Source of the DNA: an uncultured Ulvibacter sp. | GTDB lineage: Bacteria; Bacteroidota; Bacteroidia; Flavobacteriales; Flavobacteriaceae | Assembly (NCBI GenBank): GCA_913063405.1 | Contig: CAJXZB010000028.1 | Location: 1-42,157, forward strand | DNA: 42,157 bases | Direction: 5' to 3' | Shown here: positions 33,112-42,036 of the stretch, piece after piece | Numbering within the stretch: the first letter of the stretch is position 1 | How the letters are laid out: every line of letters begins with the position of its first letter | Notes under the pieces: generated by a model | Told to the model about the DNA's origin: nothing | What the model saw: only the letters and a program-made list of their open reading frames with translations | Databases searched by the model: none | Made by a program: the position numbers and the translations under genes

Positions 33112-34275
33112 CTAGTATTCGTCGTACTCGTCTCCAAAGTTAAAGGTCAATCCAAAGCGAAGACTTCCTTCTAGTGGACTCTGCACTTTTGAAGTTGAGA
33201 ATAAGTATGATACATCAAAATTAATTGTAGTATATCTAAAACCGGCGCCTAAAGAAAGAAACTTTCTTGAACCGGCCTGCTCTGACTCGTTAAAATAACC
33301 CAATCTGAACGCAAAAGCATCTTGATACCAATACTCTGCACCTGCCTGCCAAATAAATTCTTTTATTTCACCACCAAAACCATCTGGGTGATCTCCAAAA
33401 GAAGAGAACATTCCGCTAAAAAAGCTTTCTTTATAATAATCATCATTTCTATCTATTACTAAATCTCCATTTGAATCTGTAGGAGTTGGTACAAGTAATT
33501 TTTGAACTTGAAGTGAAACACCAACTTTATTGTACTCGTCTAATATAAAATCAAACCCTCCACCTAAAGCTAAATTGGTAGGCAAGCTACTTTCTGTACC
33601 ACCGTCATTGTACTTTAGTTTCGGGCCAATATTCGAAATATTAAAACCTAATCTCCATCGTCCATCAAAATCGCTATAGGCTATCTCTTCACTTTGGTAA
33701 TAACCTGCTACATCCACTGCAAATGAACTAGCAGCTTTACCATCCTCGAAGTTTAAAGCTCCAAGTTTTAAATCGGAATTAATGAATCGTCCAGCGATAC
33801 CCATTGAAAAGCGATCGCTTAATCTTAGCGAATAAGAAACATCAACGAGTAATTCATTTGGTTTTACTTCTATTCCAGGATCATCAGCAAACTCTCTTAA
33901 TTCAATACTACCGGCACTAAAATAGCGTAAACTAGCACCTACAGCACTACGTTCATTTAGTCTATTATAGTAGGTTAAATTACCCAAGAAAATATCATTT
34001 ACGAGTTTACTTAAATAAGGAGTATATGTAACCCCAAACCCTTGTTTTTTAAGTGAAAATGCATATTTAGCAGGATTCCACTGTTGCGAAAATACGTCGG
34101 CGGACGTAACCACTCCAATATCCCCTAAACCAGCCGATCTAGCATCACCTGCAATTAACATAAAGGGTACCGCTGTTGTAATAACAGTTCCTTGAAGATT
34201 TCCTCCTGGTGGATCTTGTGCATGTGCTTTAAAAGTTATAAGGGCTATTATTATTGGAATAAAAACTTTCTTCAT
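33112..34275 (-). CDS. porV: Type IX secretion outer membrane protein PorV (LptO)
   Basis: 387 residues from ATG 34275; the frame opens at a TTG 9 bases further up. Signal peptide 1-19 (HA-Q). The mature protein is an outer membrane beta-barrel of the FadL-like PorV family: TAVPFMLIAGDARSAGLGDIGVVTSAD and QQWNPAKYAFS near the N-terminus are strong family signatures, and the C-terminus ends in aromatic-alternating strands (GSLRFGLTFNFGDEYDEY). PorV shuttles T9SS cargo from the translocon to the attachment complex and works with PorU. It starts 35 bases after porU in the same operon. Confidence 0.97.
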   Translation of the reverse strand: MKKVFIPIIIALITFKAHAQDPPGGNLQGTVITTAVPFMLIAGDARSAGLGDIGVVTSADVFSQQWNPAKYAFSLKKQGFGVTYTPYLSKLVNDIFLGNLTYYNRLNERSAVGASLRYFSAGSIELREFADDPGIEVKPNELLVDVSYSLRLSDRFSMGIAGRFINSDLKLGALNFEDGKAASSFAVDVAGYYQSEEIAYSDFDGRWRLGFNISNIGPKLKYNDGGTESSLPTNLALGGGFDFILDEYNKVGVSLQVQKLLVPTPTDSNGDLVIDRNDDYYKESFFSGMFSSFGDHPDGFGGEIKEFIWQAGAEYWYQDAFAFRLGYFNESEQAGSRKFLSLGAGFRYTTINFDVSYLFSTSKVQSPLEGSLRFGLTFNFGDEYDEY

Positions 34276-34310
34276 GAGGTTCAAATTTTGGACAAATATA
34301 ATTTTAATTT

Positions 34311-37300
34311 TTAAAGGATAACAAGTTTTTCAAACTTTTCAACACGTTTATTGGTTAACGGAGATTTAACCGTAATCTTATACACGTAGACACCTTTACC
34401 TATTCTATCCCCAAAATCGTCGAGACCATCCCAAGTTATTTTTCTAAAAAGATTAATTCCTTCCGTAGGATAAGTTCCACCAATGGTCTTCACAACTTTA
34501 CCTGTAACTGTAAAGATTTGCACCTGTACGTCTAGAAAACCTTCATTCTCTCTATTGTGACTGAACCAAAATTCGGTATAATTAACAAAAGGGTTGGGGT
34601 AATTCAAAACTCGGGTTATCTCAAGAGCATCTCCACCGGCAACGACAAACTGAATATCTTTTGTTGATGAGTTATTATATACATCCCACGCCTTCAAAGT
34701 AATTGTATGCAAACCATCCTCCAAATCCCTCAATTTATAATTTAAGGTTCCTTTTGTAAAATCATCCACATCGGCTTGATAATATTCATTTACCACAAAG
34801 GGATTTGATTCGTCTCCATCTAAAATAGCAATCATGTCATGTCCTATTCCGCTTGCAGTATTCATTCCATTAGCATCTTCTAATTTCGCAATCAAAATAG
34901 GCGAATCATTGGTAATACCTCCAGAGGCAAAACTCTCATCATTCATAAACAAAGTAATGCTTGGCCCTATATTATCGGCAGGTGCATTTTCGTTAAGTCC
35001 TCCAACTAATATATCCAAATTGACTCCCGTTTGATCCTCAAGCACTCCATTTCTTTGAGAATAGAAACTAATACGACCCGTATCAACGGGTATTTGCGTA
35101 TCTCTTGGCATCACAAACTCAAAATCAAAAGTCCCCCCTGTAACACTTGCCTTTCCATTAAAAAGCCCCTCCCCTAAGGTTATAAAATCAAGAATGAAAT
35201 TATTAGCGCCTCCATCATTGGCCAAGGTTTGTCGTTCTATATATTTATCGAATACTTTTGCTTCCAAAACACCATTATAGTTTGTTAAAAGTGCTCCTGT
35301 TTCATCTACAACCTCTCCTCCAATACGAACCTTACTAAGCGCTTTTAATGTATCTACAGATTGAGAAATAGGCACACCATTCAAGCTTGTCAAACGGATT
35401 TCTTTTTTAGGAAATGCTAATGGCATTCCTGGATCCCCAATAAAGAAAACGACACGCCTTTCGTCTGTATTTATTTGGCTTTTAGCAATTCGGAGTGATT
35501 CTGCTGGTGTATTAGGACTGTTTGTACCAAATCCAAAAAGCTCTGAGGCCAAAAACTCATTGAAGTCAAGTCCGGTTCCAACAGTAATGGATCGCGTTGT
35601 TGTAAGTAATGAAATTGCCCCACCTTCTTTATTCCAAAATGTAAGCTCTCCTGCGGTAATTCGTAAAGGGTTATCAAATTTGCTTAATTCACAGGTTACG
35701 GTGACAAGAAGAGGGTATCTATTTTTATTTTTTAGACCTTTAGCAATTTCCTTACTATATATGAACTCACTGGCTAATCCATCCTCACCTCCATGACCGA
35801 AATAATTAATAATTAAGGCACCTAGCTCTATATTATTCTTAATCGCCTCGTTAACCTCAGGATATCTATTTCCTCCAGCAGACGTCTCCTGCTGAAAGGC
35901 ATCGCTGTGTATTTTTTTTACATTAACGAAAGGCTTTTCCGCAGAAATCTCATCTCCTAAAATATCCAAATTTATTTCCAAAGTTTGGTCGTTTTCATCA
36001 ACATCATCAGAAATAAGAACAAAGTTGTTACGCCAATTACCAAAAGATGCTTTCGATGAATAATCGATTATCTTATTCACCATGGCATTGGCAAGTCCAA
36101 CTTCATCTGCCAGAATCCTTCCAACCGCCAGGTCCATTCTATCACCATTTAACATTGTCCCCTCATTAAATTGAGGGTCAGCATCCATCATTGTGAAGAA
36201 ATCATCAGACATGTAAGAAAAATGAGTGCTATTACTAAACAAAGTATGGAAAGTCGGGACTATATTATTATTTCCCTGAAGGCGACTCTTATAATCTACA
36301 GAAGTATCTCCAAAGAGGCAGAGGTACTGAATGCGTTGACTCTCGGAAGAAGCATTCTCATAAATGTAACGCACAAAATTTCTAATGGCACTAATATCTT
36401 GTTTCCCAGAACTAAACTCCTCGTAGATTTTATCAGTGGTAACCACTTTTACATTCAAACCTGTTACATTCTTATGATGATTTGCCAAACGAAGAGCTGG
36501 TTGAATTAAAAAAGGCGCCGTTACTATTAGGTAATCCACATCCTTAAAGTTTCCAGATTCATCGTTAAAAACAGTCCCTTTCAAGTTCTGATTTGGAATT
36601 TGGGATTGCGCAATCTCTAACGGTGCAAAATAGTCATTTGGATTGATAGCTACATATTTTCTAATTTCCCCCATCGCAGCCTTGAAGCTAAAAACATTGG
36701 AGTTTCCTTCATTTTGCTTGGCTGAAATGATTCCAGTATTCGTGACATCCCATACTTGGCTGAATTGAGAAGCGTTGGTAATTTGATACTCTCCTGTGCC
36801 TGATAATGTAGCCGTATCGTTATACTTAAAAGGTAACTGACCTTCAACACCAACCAATTGGCGAAGTGCCTCTATCCCAATATAGTCTAGATATCCAACA
36901 CTTGAAGGATTACCCCCATTATTATACATTAAATCCACAACAACATTGCTCCCAGATGCAGGAACATCTTCTCTATAGTCTCTTGTCCTCAATACTGATG
37001 ACCCAGTTAAAGGGTTAAAAATCAAAGGATCGACACTCGCTCCGTTAATAGAAATTGCCATAGAAGTAGAGCTCTCAGATGAAGCTGCAGCCTTTACTAC
37101 CACATGCATTGGATCCCCATTTGTTATCAAATTTGGAAAGTCAAATTCAAAACTTTGTTCGCTTTCAATATCAAATCTATTTCCAAACCATCGTCTACCA
37201 ACAATCCCTGGGCTAAAGTCATCTTCTTCTTGGAATTGATAATCATGAAATTGAGTAATGGGAATTCCCGCGTCTGTTGGCTCTGCCATTGGCTGCACTC

Positions 37301-38189
37301 TAATTCCTGGCTCACCGTCCGCTGTAACATAATAATATGCCTCATCACTATATGGGTTGAGGTTGGTATCATTCAGTTTCCCTGAAGAGCTATCTCTAAA
37401 AACATCTTCTGTGTCATCATATCCTTTTACACCTATTCCATAAAACAATATCGCATCTCCACCATCAAAAGCCCCATCTTCCTCTCCTAGCACTTGAATT
37501 GCATTTTGAGGTAAGTCAAACTGTGTATTTAAGCTGTTTCTAAAAGGTAAAGGTTTTCCACCGTGCCCATAAACTTTAAGGTTTCTTGGGTTGATTCCAT
37601 CGGTATTCATTCCCAAATCATTCAAAAAATCTCTGTCAATTCTGTAAACTCCAGTTTTATCAATTTTAAACTTATACCAAGAACCAGTCGCTAAAACCGA
37701 ATTTGTAATTGTTCTTCGAGTTTGACTGGAAGAAAAATTTGTCTTCCTATAATTTATCGAAAACGAAATTATCTTTTTTAATGACCCGTTGATTTTTACT
37801 ATAGGGGAAATTTGGAATTGTGTAAACAGAACGTCTCTGGCCTTTAAATTCTGAATTGAATATTCTGGAGCATCTGGAACTAAACTCTTGTTTACTCTAT
37901 TTAGCTCTTCGGCAGTTAACGTTCCATACCGAAGGTTAGCAACCTTAAGAGACTTAGTATCAACAAAACTATCATCTTTCCATTGTTCACTGTAAACCAA
38001 CGCACGCTCGGTAACCTGAAGCCTCAATGATGCTTCCGCCCTCTTCTTTAAAGAAGAATCCGTCTTTTTAACTCCTGAGGTCCCCGTTTTTACAGCACCT
38101 TTTGACCAATCAATGGTAATGTTTCTGGTCTGTGCCTTAATCACAAAAGACATTAACAGTAAAGTTAAAAAAAGTATGTTTTTTTTCAT
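34311..38189 (-). CDS. porU: Type IX secretion system sortase PorU
   Basis: 1292 residues from ATG 38189; the frame opens at a TTG 9 bases further up. Signal peptide about 1-20 (FVIKA-Q). A gingipain-like C25 cysteine peptidase domain spans about 550-925, with catalytic H799 in YFGHGGEDG and C833 in VTCELSKFDNP. The C-terminal region contains beta domains and a T9SS-type end (NYPNPFVNYTEFWFS to KFEKLVIL). PorU removes cargo sorting domains and transfers cargo to surface lipopolysaccharide. The length matches flavobacterial PorU. It heads the operon porU-porV-cdd with a well-formed promoter and is divergent from gldJ. Confidence 0.97.
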   Translation of the reverse strand: MKKNILFLTLLLMSFVIKAQTRNITIDWSKGAVKTGTSGVKKTDSSLKKRAEASLRLQVTERALVYSEQWKDDSFVDTKSLKVANLRYGTLTAEELNRVNKSLVPDAPEYSIQNLKARDVLFTQFQISPIVKINGSLKKIISFSINYRKTNFSSSQTRRTITNSVLATGSWYKFKIDKTGVYRIDRDFLNDLGMNTDGINPRNLKVYGHGGKPLPFRNSLNTQFDLPQNAIQVLGEEDGAFDGGDAILFYGIGVKGYDDTEDVFRDSSSGKLNDTNLNPYSDEAYYYVTADGEPGIRVQPMAEPTDAGIPITQFHDYQFQEEDDFSPGIVGRRWFGNRFDIESEQSFEFDFPNLITNGDPMHVVVKAAASSESSTSMAISINGASVDPLIFNPLTGSSVLRTRDYREDVPASGSNVVVDLMYNNGGNPSSVGYLDYIGIEALRQLVGVEGQLPFKYNDTATLSGTGEYQITNASQFSQVWDVTNTGIISAKQNEGNSNVFSFKAAMGEIRKYVAINPNDYFAPLEIAQSQIPNQNLKGTVFNDESGNFKDVDYLIVTAPFLIQPALRLANHHKNVTGLNVKVVTTDKIYEEFSSGKQDISAIRNFVRYIYENASSESQRIQYLCLFGDTSVDYKSRLQGNNNIVPTFHTLFSNSTHFSYMSDDFFTMMDADPQFNEGTMLNGDRMDLAVGRILADEVGLANAMVNKIIDYSSKASFGNWRNNFVLISDDVDENDQTLEINLDILGDEISAEKPFVNVKKIHSDAFQQETSAGGNRYPEVNEAIKNNIELGALIINYFGHGGEDGLASEFIYSKEIAKGLKNKNRYPLLVTVTCELSKFDNPLRITAGELTFWNKEGGAISLLTTTRSITVGTGLDFNEFLASELFGFGTNSPNTPAESLRIAKSQINTDERRVVFFIGDPGMPLAFPKKEIRLTSLNGVPISQSVDTLKALSKVRIGGEVVDETGALLTNYNGVLEAKVFDKYIERQTLANDGGANNFILDFITLGEGLFNGKASVTGGTFDFEFVMPRDTQIPVDTGRISFYSQRNGVLEDQTGVNLDILVGGLNENAPADNIGPSITLFMNDESFASGGITNDSPILIAKLEDANGMNTASGIGHDMIAILDGDESNPFVVNEYYQADVDDFTKGTLNYKLRDLEDGLHTITLKAWDVYNNSSTKDIQFVVAGGDALEITRVLNYPNPFVNYTEFWFSHNRENEGFLDVQVQIFTVTGKVVKTIGGTYPTEGINLFRKITWDGLDDFGDRIGKGVYVYKITVKSPLTNKRVEKFEKLVIL

Positions 38190-38206
38190 CAGTATCAATA
38201 ACGCTT

Positions 38207-38239
38207 CAAATATACACTTAGTATTATTTTATTCTCAAA
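38207..38239 (-). promoter_or_regulatory. Promoter for porU-porV-cdd
   Basis: TTTG (38239-38236) and a perfect -7 box TATATTTG (38214-38207) with 21 bases between, on the minus strand. The predicted leader is only about 13 bases before ATG 38189. Confidence 0.65.
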
Positions 38240-38348
38240 GTTTAATTTTATAATATTTTCAAATAATAATATCAAAAGTAATACGTTTGCAATTGAGTTA
38301 GTGGGAAAAATACCGTAAACCTGACAAAGCATTAATATTAAAATATTA

Positions 38349-38378
38349 TTGCAATTTTATCGTTAATTACTATATTGC
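38349..38378 (+). promoter_or_regulatory. Probable promoter for gldJ
   Basis: TTG (38349-38351) and TATATTGC (38371-38378), an imperfect TAnnTTTG, with the optimal spacing of 19. The box ends 26 bases before ATG 38405. It lies in the 215-base divergent region shared with porU. Confidence 0.45.
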
Positions 38379-38404
38379 GAACCCAATTCGTCATAATCTA
38401 AACT

Positions 38405-40078
38405 ATGAACTTAAAAAAAACCTTAGTACTACGGCTATGCATGGTGCTAGCTGCAACTCTATTTTTAGGAAGTTGTAACAAATCGAGAGACTATAAAGAT
38501 AGCTCAAGAGCCACTGGATGGAAGATGAACGCTAAAGAAGGCGGATTTCAATACAATCCAAAGGCGAAAGAACAAGAAACTGGTCCTGGTTTAGTCTTTA
38601 TTGAAGGAGGAACCTTTACAATGGGTAGAGTTCAGGATGATCCAATGCACGATTGGAATAACACCCCAAATCAACAACACGTTCAATCTTTTTATATGGA
38701 TGAAACGGAAGTAACCAATCTTATGTATCTAGAATATCTAGACTGGTTAAAGAACGTTTTCCCTCCATCTGAAGAGAATTATAAAAGAATCTATAAAGGT
38801 GCGCTTCTTGATACTTTGGTATGGCGAAATCGCTTAGGGTACAATGAGGTTATGACCAATAACTATCTACGTCACCCGGCATATGCAGACTATCCTGTAG
38901 TAGGGGTTAGTTGGATTCAAGCTGTTGAATTCAGTAACTGGAGAACAGATCGTGTAAACGAGCACATTCTAGAAAGAGAAGGAGTTACTACACGTAACGC
39001 TCGCTATGAGGTTGAAGCAGGAGAAACTTTCAATACAGAAACGTACTTAAATGCTCCAACACAGACATATGGAGGAAATGACTCAATAACAAGAGGTGGT
39101 AGATATTCACAAGGTATTGCAAAGAAAAGTAAAGATAGTACAGGATTATATATCCAAAGACAAGATGGCTTATTACTTCCTGGTTATAGACTACCAACCG
39201 AAGCCGAGTGGGAATATGCCGCTTTAGGATTGGTTGGATTACGTAGCTACAATGTATACAGAGGTAGGAAGAAATACCCTTGGGATGGTCAATATACGCG
39301 TTCTGGAAAGAGAAGAAGTCGTGGAGATCAATTAGCAAACTTTAAGCAAGGTGATGGAGATTATGGAGGTATCGCAGGATGGAGTGATGATGGTGCGGAT
39401 ATTACAGCTCAAGTTAAATCATACGAACCAAATGATCATGGATTGTACGATATGGCGGGTAATGTTGCCGAATGGGTAGCAGATGTTTATCGTCCTATAG
39501 TGGATGATGAGTTTAATGACTTTAACTACTTTCGTGGTAACGTTTATAGCAAAAACCATATTGATAAAGACGGTAAAGTTAAAATTATCACTGCTGATTC
39601 AATTGTTTATGATACGTTAAGTAACGGAAGAATTGTGGCAAGAAACCTCCCTGGTGAAATCTTGCAGGTCCCAGTTGACGAAAATGAAACATACCTAAGA
39701 ACTCAGTTCTCGGATAGTGATAATAGGGACTACAGAGATGGTGATAAACGTTCTACACGTTACTATCAATCCTTTGGAGAAGACGAAGAGGAAATAGATG
39801 AATCTAAAAGAATGTACAATTCTCCAAAACATAGTGTTTCTGCAGATAGCACAGGTGGATTAGATCGTCAATTCGATAAGACTTCAAATAGAACTTCATT
39901 AATTGACAACGAAGTTCGTGTTTATAAAGGAGGTTCTTGGAGAGATCGTGACTACTGGTTGGATCCAGCACAGAGACGTTATTTCCCAGAAGATATGGCC
40001 ACAGATTATATTGGCTTTAGATGCGCAATGTCACGTGTAGGGTCTAAAACTCAAAAAGGAAAACGTCCAAGAAATTAA
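38405..40078 (+). CDS. gldJ: Gliding motility lipoprotein GldJ
   Basis: 557 residues, the usual GldJ length. A lipoprotein signal ends LGSC with C24. A formylglycine-generating-enzyme (FGE)/sulfatase-modifying-like fold begins about 62 (GLVFIEGGTFTMGR) and closes with VYKGGSWRDRDYWLDPAQRR..IGFRCAM. Other family hallmarks are DETEVTN, LPTEAEWEYAALG and DMAGNVAEWVADVY. GldJ has this fold but not the enzyme role; it is needed for gliding and stabilises the PorK/PorL-type (GldK/GldL) T9SS motor components. Location beside porU and porV matches Flavobacterium. A terminator follows before murF. Confidence 0.98.
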   Translation: MNLKKTLVLRLCMVLAATLFLGSCNKSRDYKDSSRATGWKMNAKEGGFQYNPKAKEQETGPGLVFIEGGTFTMGRVQDDPMHDWNNTPNQQHVQSFYMDETEVTNLMYLEYLDWLKNVFPPSEENYKRIYKGALLDTLVWRNRLGYNEVMTNNYLRHPAYADYPVVGVSWIQAVEFSNWRTDRVNEHILEREGVTTRNARYEVEAGETFNTETYLNAPTQTYGGNDSITRGGRYSQGIAKKSKDSTGLYIQRQDGLLLPGYRLPTEAEWEYAALGLVGLRSYNVYRGRKKYPWDGQYTRSGKRRSRGDQLANFKQGDGDYGGIAGWSDDGADITAQVKSYEPNDHGLYDMAGNVAEWVADVYRPIVDDEFNDFNYFRGNVYSKNHIDKDGKVKIITADSIVYDTLSNGRIVARNLPGEILQVPVDENETYLRTQFSDSDNRDYRDGDKRSTRYYQSFGEDEEEIDESKRMYNSPKHSVSADSTGGLDRQFDKTSNRTSLIDNEVRVYKGGSWRDRDYWLDPAQRRYFPEDMATDYIGFRCAMSRVGSKTQKGKRPRN

Positions 40079-40095
40079 ATTGTATTTATTAAGTA

Positions 40096-40134
40096 TAAAA
40101 AACCCTCTTTCACGAATGTGCTAGAGGGTTTTTA
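40096..40134 (+). terminator. Terminator after gldJ
   Basis: AAAAAACCCTCT and AGAGGGTTTTTA form a stem around a 15-base loop, followed by a T-rich tract, between gldJ (stop 40078) and murF (start 40149). Confidence 0.8.
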
Positions 40135-40148
40135 GTATATTTATTTTT

Positions 40149-41429
40149 ATGAAGATTGAAGTTCTACACCAACATTTTTTAGAAAGTACTGGTATTTGTA
40201 CAGACACTAGAAACATAACCTCGGGATGCCTTTTTTTTGCACTAACAGGAGAAAATTTTAATGGCAATAAGTTCGCACAGGAAGCTTTAGATAATGGAGC
40301 TCGTAAAGTAATAATCGATCAGATAAATTATCATAAAAATACAAGTGAGACAATATTGTGTTCTAGTAGTTTGAGAATGCTTCAGAGACTAGCTACTTAT
40401 CATAGAAAGCACTTAGGAGTCCCAGTTATAGCGCTAACTGGCAGCAATGGCAAAACGACCACTAAAGAACTCATAAATGTAGTTCTAAAACAAAAATTCA
40501 ACACCACAGCAACCAAAGGAAATCTAAACAACCACATAGGCGTTCCGCTTACTCTGCTCTCAATGAATGAAAAAACAGAGGTAGGTATCGTTGAAATGGG
40601 GGCCAACCATCCTAAGGAAATAGAAGGACTATGTGAAATTGCACTTCCTGACTATGGTTATATTACTAATTTTGGAAAAGCGCATCTTGAAGGTTTTGGA
40701 AGTGTTGAAGGGGTTGTAAGAGCAAAAACAGAACTTTACAGATATTTATATGCTCACAACAAAATAGTTTTTGTTAACGGAAATGACGCTTTGCAAAATT
40801 TACACACCAAGGACTTAGTTAAAGTGACTTTTGGGAATGATCAACGAGATTGCTATATTCAGCTTAAAGATGCTACAAATACTTTAAAGATTAATTTCGA
40901 GGGGCTAGCTATTCAGAGTAACTTAATCGGACTCTATAACTTTCATAATATTGCAGCTGCTATTGCAATTGGAAATTATTTCAAAGTTTCTTCTGAAAAA
41001 ATTAAAGAAGCTATTGAAGCATATGTTCCTGCCAATAATCGTTCACAACTCGTTGAAAAAGCTAGAAACAGAATCATCCTTGATGCATATAATGCAAACC
41101 CTACTAGTATGATAGCGGCCCTCGAAAACTTCGCCCAAGCTGAAGGCAACAACAAAATTCTCTTCCTAGGCGACATGTTCGAATTAGGAACTGAAGCCGA
41201 AATTGAACATCAAAATATTGTTGATTTTTTGGAACAAAACCAGATAGGACAAACTTATTTAATTGGAAACAATTTCTACAAGACCGTTAGTTCAGATGCC
41301 AATATCGTGAAGTTCAACACGTTCGAAGAATTAAAAGAAGTCATCGAAAGCGATCCGCCAAAAGACAGCTATTTACTGATTAAAGCTTCTCGAGGTATGG
41401 CACTTGAACGTATTTTGGATTTGATTTAG
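40149..41429 (+). CDS. murF: UDP-N-acetylmuramoyl-tripeptide--D-alanyl-D-alanine ligase (MurF)
   Basis: 426 residues, cytoplasmic. MurF adds D-Ala-D-Ala to UDP-MurNAc-tripeptide with ATP, the last soluble step of peptidoglycan precursor synthesis. The N-terminal MurF domain has TDTRNITSGCLFFALTGENFNGNKFA (18-43), the ATP loop is LTGSNGKTTTKE (96-107), then VEMGANHPKEIEGL and NFGKAHLEGFGS, and the C-terminal domain has LDAYNANPTSMIAAL and FLGDMFELG. All expected motifs are present. It starts 70 bases after gldJ beyond a terminator, so it probably has its own promoter. Its terminator (41468-41497) borders the tRNA-fragment junction. Confidence 0.98.
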   Translation: MKIEVLHQHFLESTGICTDTRNITSGCLFFALTGENFNGNKFAQEALDNGARKVIIDQINYHKNTSETILCSSSLRMLQRLATYHRKHLGVPVIALTGSNGKTTTKELINVVLKQKFNTTATKGNLNNHIGVPLTLLSMNEKTEVGIVEMGANHPKEIEGLCEIALPDYGYITNFGKAHLEGFGSVEGVVRAKTELYRYLYAHNKIVFVNGNDALQNLHTKDLVKVTFGNDQRDCYIQLKDATNTLKINFEGLAIQSNLIGLYNFHNIAAAIAIGNYFKVSSEKIKEAIEAYVPANNRSQLVEKARNRIILDAYNANPTSMIAALENFAQAEGNNKILFLGDMFELGTEAEIEHQNIVDFLEQNQIGQTYLIGNNFYKTVSSDANIVKFNTFEELKEVIESDPPKDSYLLIKASRGMALERILDLI

Positions 41430-41467
41430 AAGTGAGGCATTACTGAATCGAAAAGAGCTTAAAACTA

Positions 41468-41497
41468 AAAATCCACATCTTTCGATGTGGATTTTTT
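41468..41497 (+). terminator. Terminator after murF
   Basis: AAATCCACATC and GATGTGGATTT around a TTTC loop, then a run of seven T. It ends three bases before the tRNA-like 3' terminus. Confidence 0.9.
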
Positions 41498-41499
41498 TG

Positions 41500-41542
41500 T
41501 GGGCGCAGAGGGATTCGAACCCCCGACCCTTAGGTGTAAACC
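41500..41542 (-). other. 3' half of a tRNA gene, probable attachment site of an integrated element
   Basis: On the minus strand the last part of a tRNA is clear: acceptor 3' strand TGCGCCC (41507-41501) with discriminator A at 41500; T-arm GGGGG-TTCGAAT-CCCTC (41524-41508); then GGTC (41528-41525); and an anticodon region GGTTTACACCTAAG (41542-41529) that would read UAC (valine) if the loop is TTTACAC. The 5' half (D-arm and the matching GGGCGCA acceptor strand) is missing: beyond 41542 the sequence is AT-rich and unrelated. This is what remains at the chromosomal side when an element integrates into a tRNA 3' end, the full tRNA being rebuilt at the far end of the element. The identity as tRNA-Val is tentative. 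Confidence 0.72.
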
Positions 41543-41585
41543 AATCGATAACTGATTTTATCTTATTGACACACTATTGGTTACA
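41535..41585. repeat. Imperfect inverted repeat across the tRNA/element junction
   Basis: TGTAAACCAAT (41535-41545) faces ATTGGTTACA (41576-41585); the arms match apart from one extra A, and 30 bases lie between. The left arm is the anticodon end of the tRNA fragment. It could be a recombinase site or a hairpin. Confidence 0.5.
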
Positions 41586-41610
41586 ATCAATAAATTTAAA
41601 TTACGTAAAC

Positions 41611-42036
41611 TTATCGTAAAATAACACAGTAAATTACAGTTAGCAAAACACCTATTAATGCGCCCCAACCAATTCCCTTCCAGAAGTTACCGCCTTTGGA
41701 TTTGATCTGCGCTTTATGGTTTTCTTCCTTGAGTTCCATTTTTTCATTTATAAATCGAAGTTCGTTGTCCTTTTCATTATTTAGCGATTTAAGTGCTGGA
41801 ACGATCTCATCACGATACACATCGTTTTCCTGCCTCTGAAGGTCTATCTGTTTAAACAAACTATCAACTAATACAGTTTGTTCATTAAAAATTGTCTTGT
41901 ATCCGGCACCCTCCTTGAGTTGATTACCAATTGCTATGGTGGCTTTCTTATCTAGGGTCGTTTGACTCTGAATAGTATCGATGGACACTATCTGTGGTTC
42001 TGCGGGCGTTGCGAATAAAAGAAGTATCGCGCACAC
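41611..42036 (-). CDS. Small exported coiled-coil protein with C-terminal membrane anchor, probably from the integrated element
   Basis: 141 residues from GTG 42036. The visible N-terminus (CAILLLFATPAEPQ) is the end of a signal peptide. Upstream in frame the codons GTA AAG AAA ACC TTT TGC would complete a normal signal KKTFCVCAILLLFA, but GTA (42054-42052) stands where a start is expected and a stop lies shortly before. The middle (about 50-105) is charged and predicted coiled coil (DLQRQENDVYRDEIVPALKS, NEKDNELRFINEKMELKEEN). The end is a glycine-containing membrane helix (FWKGIGWGALIGVLLTVIYCVIL). Similar small signal/coiled-coil/helix proteins occur in prophages and mobile elements of Flavobacteriaceae, but I do not recognise a specific family. 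It lies on the element side of the tRNA fragment. Confidence 0.6.
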   Translation of the reverse strand: MCAILLLFATPAEPQIVSIDTIQSQTTLDKKATIAIGNQLKEGAGYKTIFNEQTVLVDSLFKQIDLQRQENDVYRDEIVPALKSLNNEKDNELRFINEKMELKEENHKAQIKSKGGNFWKGIGWGALIGVLLTVIYCVILR

